9,781 bases of DNA from positions 1 to 9,781 of the forward strand of contig USKE01000058.1 in assembly GCA_900555165.1 (NCBI GenBank). The letters are read 5' to 3'. Every line of letters starts with the position of its first letter. Within the stretch, counting starts at the first letter, position 1. The notes beneath the pieces were generated by a model. That model searched no databases and was not told the origin of the DNA. It saw only the letters and a list, made by a program, of their open reading frames with translations. Position numbers and translations under genes: made by a program. Source of the stretch: an uncultured Porphyromonadaceae bacterium (GTDB taxonomy: Bacteria > Bacteroidota > Bacteroidia > Bacteroidales > Muribaculaceae). Below, in pieces: positions 5,986 to 9,781 of the stretch.

Positions 5986-6876
5986 CTAAAGTTTCTTTTT
6001 GTAGTCGGGGAACGTTACAGAAAGTCTGTGGCGCCCGTAGCGCTCCACAAGTGTGTCATAAGCCGGGAGTGCGCCGGGCGCCTTGGCGAGTGCCTTCTGC
6101 CGCCACAGCATGGTGACCTTTTCGCCGACAGGGAGGAAATTGCCGTAAAGCTCATATTCCGAGAACGGACTGGCGCCCTCGGTCATATCGAGCGCGCCTA
6201 AGATGACACGGTCCCAGCGGTCGCCGTGCGACTCAAGAGCATGGCGCAGGTCAGACAGCCGCTCACGGTCAAACACCATCTTATGGGCCACGAACGACAG
6301 CGGGGCGATGGCAAAATTCCCGCCCATCAGACGCCTGATGGCCCTGAAATATGCTCCATGGTACTCCTTTGAGCAATAAAGCACCGAGCGGCCGCCGGCG
6401 GTGACGAATGTGTGCGGCGCCACAAGTATATGATCGGAATCGATAACAAGAAAATGCCGTGACATGCCCACGTTGCCTGCAAGTTTCAGCAACTGCTGGT
6501 AAATCCAGCCGCGGCGGTCGGCGCCGTCAGGCGTGACCGCACCGTCGATATCGCGCGGACTATAACCCAGCACATCACGCTCGTCAACGAACTCACAACC
6601 GAGTGTGGCGGCGGTGCGGCGCAACAAACCGTCGGCGCCCGGACCCACAAGATATATGGTCCGCAAAGGATTGGTCATCTGTCGGCGCACGCCCTCAAGA
6701 CAGAGCGGCAGCACATCAAGATCTTTCTCTATGACGGGAATCACCACATCGACCGGTTCGGCCGAAGGCGCGGGCATGGTCTCGCGGCGCATGGCCGAGA
6801 GCCAGCGGTACAGCCAACGGCGGCGTTTACGCTGAAGGCTGTCGGCGAATCTGTGGCGGCGGTCAGTAGCTGACAT
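5986..6876 (-). CDS. DUF6492-like probable glycosyltransferase
   Basis: A 296-residue protein with a nucleotide-sugar-transferase look. An opening beta strand DVVIPVIEKDLDVLPLCL (43-60) is followed by a basic N-terminal region. There is a DxD-type motif LVIDSDHILV (143-152; D146, D148) that would hold the metal and donor phosphates, then SFVAHKMVFDRE (194-205) and SEYELYGNFL (239-248). In my memory this pattern fits DUF6492, found in polysaccharide and LPS loci. GWIYQQLLKL (123-132) resembles the segment preceding the DxD in related GT families. The ATG at 6876 overlaps the upstream GT2 gene by 14 bases, and the stop is 7 bases from the GT11-like gene. The sugar and linkage are unknown. The family name is recognition, not a database result. 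Confidence 0.7.
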   Translation of the reverse strand: MSATDRRHRFADSLQRKRRRWLYRWLSAMRRETMPAPSAEPVDVVIPVIEKDLDVLPLCLEGVRRQMTNPLRTIYLVGPGADGLLRRTAATLGCEFVDERDVLGYSPRDIDGAVTPDGADRRGWIYQQLLKLAGNVGMSRHFLVIDSDHILVAPHTFVTAGGRSVLYCSKEYHGAYFRAIRRLMGGNFAIAPLSFVAHKMVFDRERLSDLRHALESHGDRWDRVILGALDMTEGASPFSEYELYGNFLPVGEKVTMLWRQKALAKAPGALPAYDTLVERYGRHRLSVTFPDYKKKL

Positions 6877-7645
6877 CCTTGCGCCCTTTTTTACGGTTTA
6901 TGAGCTTGCAACATATCAGCGCCTCGTTGCACGCCCCCTGTGCGGCGAAGGCCAGCCCGGGCGCGCCGTCGCGCCAGCCGCCCTTCAGCAGATAGCGGCG
7001 CATGAAGGTATAGGCGGGGCGCCAAAGCAGGTCGGTGGCCGGATGACGGCGCCTGGCCTCCTTGCGGGCCACCTCATAATCTGAATACCGCAGGTCTTTG
7101 GCGGCACGGGCGTCGGGATCCTCGTTTGCCAGATGTATCAGCGCCAGGTCGCGCCGCCGTGACGGGATGCGCTCAACGCGCCCGGGCACCTGAGGCATGG
7201 AATGTACCTGCGGACCCCATGTAGCCCCCTCACGGCGGAAGAACCGCAGTATGTGGTCGGGATACGCGGCATGCATCTCGTGCCCCATGTAGAAATTGCG
7301 GCGCGGCATCCACAGGCCGTCGGGAGCATCGTCTGAGGCGGCCACACCCTTGAGATAAGCCGTGAGAGCCGGGGGGACTATCTCGTCGGCGTCGACCTCG
7401 AACACCCATGGCTGCGTGGCCGAGTCAATGCCGGTCTGACGCGCCGGTTCGGCGATGCGGTGCGTGCCGCGCGGGAAGGTTATCACCCGCGCGCCGTGGC
7501 GCCGGGCAATCTCAACGGTGCGGTCGGTCGATTCCATGTCGACCACCAGCACCTCGTCAAACGCGGCGACGCTGTCAAGCACCCTGTCAAGGTGCTCTTC
7601 GGCGTTATATGTATGTATCACAACCGAGATTCCGGCCTTATTCAT
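6863..7645 (-). CDS. Family 2 glycosyltransferase, WaaE/KdtX-like (LPS core)
   Basis: A 260-residue GT-A fold enzyme. It shows the opening strand ISVVIHTYNAEEHLDRVLDSV (6-26), the UDP-contacting DMESTD (36-41, usually DSGSTD), and the metal-binding VDADE (84-88). The C-terminal half carries RRNFYMGH, a HILRFFRREG strand and KGGWRDGAPGL (221-231), typical of the WaaE-like subgroup. That subgroup adds a glucose (or related hexose) to the LPS inner core in enterobacteria; the exact sugar here is not predictable. There is no transmembrane segment, so it is probably membrane-associated on the cytosolic face. It starts 20 bases after the PAP2 gene and overlaps the next gene by 14 bases. Confidence 0.85.
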   Translation of the reverse strand: MNKAGISVVIHTYNAEEHLDRVLDSVAAFDEVLVVDMESTDRTVEIARRHGARVITFPRGTHRIAEPARQTGIDSATQPWVFEVDADEIVPPALTAYLKGVAASDDAPDGLWMPRRNFYMGHEMHAAYPDHILRFFRREGATWGPQVHSMPQVPGRVERIPSRRRDLALIHLANEDPDARAAKDLRYSDYEVARKEARRRHPATDLLWRPAYTFMRRYLLKGGWRDGAPGLAFAAQGACNEALICCKLINRKKGRKDVSY

Positions 7646-7665
7646 CTGATTTTCGTATATCTGTT

Positions 7666-8622
7666 TTAAAATGTATAAGAGAGCGCCAGGCCACCTCCGC
7701 CGTCGGTGACGAACGGAGCCGCCACGACCATCTCGCCGGCCGGACGCCCTTTGTCGCGCTGACGTATGAGCAGGTCATTGTAATGTATGGCCGCACGCTT
7801 GCGGAATATCTTCGGGTAAATCCAATAAGCGAACGTGGTCGAGAGGAATCCGACCGCCGCGCCGCCCACCACGTCGTTGATCCAGTGGCGGTCGTTGTGT
7901 ATGCGCAGATACGCCACTCCGGCGGCAACCACATAGCCCGACATGGCCAGCCACTTGTTGGTGTTCCAGTATTCGCGGCGCAGAATCTCGGCACCGGTGA
8001 CCACCGTGCCCGTATGCCCCGAGGGGAACGAGTTGCGGGCGTCCGAGTCTGGACGTTTCTCCCTGAATGTGTATTTGGCCACGTTGTTGAGCACCGCGAA
8101 CGTGGCGTATGACATGCCCGTGAGCAGCACCTTGTCGAGGAAACGGTGCTCGCCCTTGACGCCGCACACGTCCAGCACGAACGGCGTCACAAGCGGCAGA
8201 TACTGCAGATAGTTGTCGACCTCGGTCTTGTGGCGCCCGTGCTGCGAGATATGTTTCTGGGCCTCGTGACGCCAGCTGACGAACGGCTCGACACCGACAA
8301 ACAGTGCCGAAAACGCGAAAACACCGGCCGACGTGGCCATCTCCACCACCGGGAAACGGTTCTCGGCGGCGCGTATCACGGCCAGCGTGTCGGTGACCAC
8401 CATCTCCTCGCCGGCATAGATGTCGTCGGGAGCCTGGTCGGCCGGATTCATGATCACCGCAACCGTATCGGCCGCCTGTGTGAGTGCGGCCACAGGTGCC
8501 ATGGCCTCTGTCAGGAGGCCGCAATCCATAGTATCGGCTGGTTTCCGCAAGGGCTCACAGGCGTCGGAAAACGGCTCGCACCATGCAAAAATAAGCCAGA
8601 TTAAGAATAAACGCAAAATCAT
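7666..8622 (-). CDS. Exported/membrane PAP2-family phosphatase, possibly lipid A phosphatase
   Basis: A 318-residue protein with all three parts of the PAP2 lipid-phosphatase signature: K183-x6-R190-P191 (KYTFREKRP), PSGHT (200-204, catalytic H203), and R240-x5-H246-x3-D250 (the nucleophile triad). An N-terminal signal or anchor (MILRLFLIWLIFAW) and hydrophobic segments near 95-113, 141-155, 165-182, 224-240 and 250-270 place the active site on the periplasmic side. Between the signal and the domain, residues 30-90 look disordered. The tail 296-318 ends in GLALSYTF, an alternating strand with a terminal Phe like an outer-membrane beta-signal. The family includes LpxE/LpxF lipid A phosphatases and undecaprenyl-diphosphate phosphatases. 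Its place at the head of an LPS operon favours lipid A or an LPS intermediate as substrate, but this is inference. Confidence 0.85.
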   Translation of the reverse strand: MILRLFLIWLIFAWCEPFSDACEPLRKPADTMDCGLLTEAMAPVAALTQAADTVAVIMNPADQAPDDIYAGEEMVVTDTLAVIRAAENRFPVVEMATSAGVFAFSALFVGVEPFVSWRHEAQKHISQHGRHKTEVDNYLQYLPLVTPFVLDVCGVKGEHRFLDKVLLTGMSYATFAVLNNVAKYTFREKRPDSDARNSFPSGHTGTVVTGAEILRREYWNTNKWLAMSGYVVAAGVAYLRIHNDRHWINDVVGGAAVGFLSTTFAYWIYPKIFRKRAAIHYNDLLIRQRDKGRPAGEMVVAAPFVTDGGGGLALSYTF

Positions 8623-8650
8623 TGTAGAGGTAAAATCCTGTTTCAGGGTG

Positions 8651-8683
8651 CAAAATTAGCTATTTCTGCCCTTTTTACCTAAC
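8651..8683 (-). promoter_or_regulatory. Promoter of the PAP2/LPS operon (Bacteroidetes type)
   Basis: On the minus strand, the -7 box TAATTTTG (8658-8651) is a perfect TAnnTTTG. About 20 bases upstream lies only an imperfect -33 (GTTAG, near 8683-8679). The predicted start is near 8645, leaving a leader of about 22 bases to the ATG at 8622. Its -33 region coincides with the -7 box of the opposite promoter. Confidence 0.6.
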
Positions 8684-8687
8684 TTTG
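8656..8687 (+). promoter_or_regulatory. Promoter of the SpmAB-like gene (Bacteroidetes type)
   Basis: On the plus strand, the -7 box TAACTTTG (8680-8687) is a perfect TAnnTTTG. It is preceded after a 20-base spacer by TTAG (8656-8659), an imperfect -33. The predicted start is near 8693, with a leader of about 26 bases to the ATG at 8719. It overlaps the divergent PAP2 promoter in mirror image. Confidence 0.6.
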
Positions 8688-8718
8688 TAGCATTTATAGA
8701 GAATCATTAACAGAACAG

Positions 8719-9781
8719 ATGGCACTCAATTATATCTGGATAGCGTTTTTCTTCATCGCATTCGTCATGGCGCTCTACCGGTGGCTGTTTTTAGGCGATG
8801 CCGGTGTGTGGTCGGAGATCATGGGGGGCACGTTCACCTCGGCCGCCACGGCGTTCGAAATTTCGCTTGGACTGACGGGCGTGCTGTCGCTCTGGCTGGG
8901 ACTGATGAAGATCGGCGAACGCGCCGGGGTGGTCCGTTTCTTCGGACGGCTGATCTCGCCGCTCTTCTGCCGTCTTTTCCCCGGCGTGCCGCGCAACCAT
9001 CCGGCCATGGGATCGATATTCATGAACGTCTCGGCCAACATGCTGGGCCTCGACAACGCCGCCACGCCGCTCGGACTCAAGGCCATGCAGGAACTGCAGA
9101 CCATAAACCGCGAGAAGGACACCGCCACCGACGCCATGATAATGTTCCTGGTGCTCAACGCCTCGGGACTCTGTTTCATTCCCATCTCGATAATGATGTA
9201 CCGCGCCCAGGCCGGAGCCGCCAACCCCACCGACGTATTTCTGCCCATCCTGCTGGCCACGTTCGTGTCTACACTGGTAGGCATCGTCACCCTGTGCCTG
9301 AAACAGCGCATACGCCTGCTCGACCCTGTGCTCATAACCTGGCTCGTGGGCATGGGTGCCATAATCGCCGGTATAGTCTGGGTATTCTCGGGTATGGAGG
9401 GGCCGCAGGTCGAGCGTTATTCATCGCTCGTGGCCAACTTCCTGCTGTTCAGTGTCATCATACTCTTCCTCAGCGCGGGAGCGATAAAGAAAATCAACAT
9501 GTACGAGGCCTTCATCGAGGGGGCACGCGAAGGTTTCAAAACCGCCGTGACCATCATCCCCTACCTCGTGGCCATACTCGTGGCCATAGGCGTGTTCCGC
9601 GCCTCGGGTGCCATGACGATGCTCACCGACTGGACCACAGCGGCCGTCGGCGCCCTGGGATTCGACACCTCGTGGGTCGAGGCACTCCCCACCGCCCTGA
9701 TGAAACCCCTCAGCGGCTCAGGCTCGCGCGGACTGATGGTCGACCTGATGACCACCCACGGCCCCGACGCCTTTGTCAGCC
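8719..9781 (+). CDS. SpmA-SpmB fused membrane protein, nucleoside-recognition (Gate) domains (partial, runs off right edge)
   Basis: From ATG 8719 the plus strand is open to the window end for 354 codons; translation starts MALNYIWIAFFFIAFVMALY. The N-terminal half is SpmA-like, with SANMLGLDNAATPLGLKAM (105-123) and a following helix ending FLVLNASGLCFIPISI (143-158). The C-terminal half is SpmB-like, with EGAREGFKTAVTIIPYLVAI (267-286), GVFRASGAM (291-299) and the strongly conserved ALMKPLSGSGSRGLM (326-340). Hydrophobic segments lie near 5-20, 45-63, 140-160, 174-194, 203-224, 239-253 and 276-292. The two proteins are separate in Bacillus, where they affect spore-core dehydration. In Bacteroidetes they are commonly fused and their role is unknown; the Gate domain suggests a transporter-like function. 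By comparison with the family only the last few dozen residues appear to be missing. It is divergent from the LPS operon. Confidence 0.88.
   Translation, partial: MALNYIWIAFFFIAFVMALYRWLFLGDAGVWSEIMGGTFTSAATAFEISLGLTGVLSLWLGLMKIGERAGVVRFFGRLISPLFCRLFPGVPRNHPAMGSIFMNVSANMLGLDNAATPLGLKAMQELQTINREKDTATDAMIMFLVLNASGLCFIPISIMMYRAQAGAANPTDVFLPILLATFVSTLVGIVTLCLKQRIRLLDPVLITWLVGMGAIIAGIVWVFSGMEGPQVERYSSLVANFLLFSVIILFLSAGAIKKINMYEAFIEGAREGFKTAVTIIPYLVAILVAIGVFRASGAMTMLTDWTTAAVGALGFDTSWVEALPTALMKPLSGSGSRGLMVDLMTTHGPDAFVS

Noticed and set aside
7775..8524. Minus-strand alternative frame (249 codons) inside the PAP2 gene
   Set aside because: Arg/Gly/His-rich out-of-frame translation of the PAP2 gene, which carries intact catalytic motifs in its own frame.
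8775..9362. Minus-strand 195-codon frame opposite the SpmAB-like gene
   Set aside because: The plus-strand translation matches SpmA/SpmB motifs throughout, so the Ser/Met/Pro-rich minus-strand frame is a shadow.

Overview
The window looks like a piece of a GC-rich Bacteroidales chromosome, plausibly Muribaculaceae-like. The evidence is the set of genes (mnmG-apt neighbours, a YbeY ending its metal motif in GINDKG, an SpmA-SpmB fusion, a DUF6492-type protein, an InaA/KdkA-like LPS kinase with DFSPGN), promoters of the Bacteroidetes TAnnTTTG type, and the lack of clear Shine-Dalgarno sequences. The genus is inference.

Left part (1-3450), all on the minus strand. Transcription runs ybeY -> mnmG -> apt from a good Bacteroidetes promoter just upstream of ybeY. 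It ends in hairpins beyond apt. These are housekeeping functions: rRNA maturation, tRNA wobble-uridine modification and adenine salvage. Between mnmG and apt lies a perfect 16-bp match to the chromosome-partitioning site parS (905-920), the most notable non-coding element here. At the left edge, the first 30 codons of another minus-strand gene encode a signal peptide.

Middle part (3450-4390). A gene-poor stretch holds two very small, translationally coupled membrane-protein genes that I do not recognise. It also holds a nested inverted repeat (4283-4365) with the layout of a REP/BIME-type interspersed element, just past the end of the next operon.

Right-centre (4388-8622), minus strand. A tightly packed five-gene operon runs: exported PAP2 lipid phosphatase, WaaE-like family 2 glycosyltransferase, DUF6492-like probable glycosyltransferase, GT11-like (fucosyltransferase-type) enzyme, and LPS core/Kdo kinase. 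The last three start codons lie within, or only a few bases from, the end of the preceding gene. I read it as a lipopolysaccharide core-building and phosphate-remodelling unit; the sugars are not predictable from sequence.

Right edge (8719-9781), plus strand. A divergent gene encodes an SpmA-SpmB fused membrane protein, cut by the window end. It and the PAP2 operon appear to be driven by two outward promoters whose -33 and -7 boxes overlap on opposite strands.

No rRNA, tRNA, CRISPR array, transposase, phage gene or recognisable defence system was seen.
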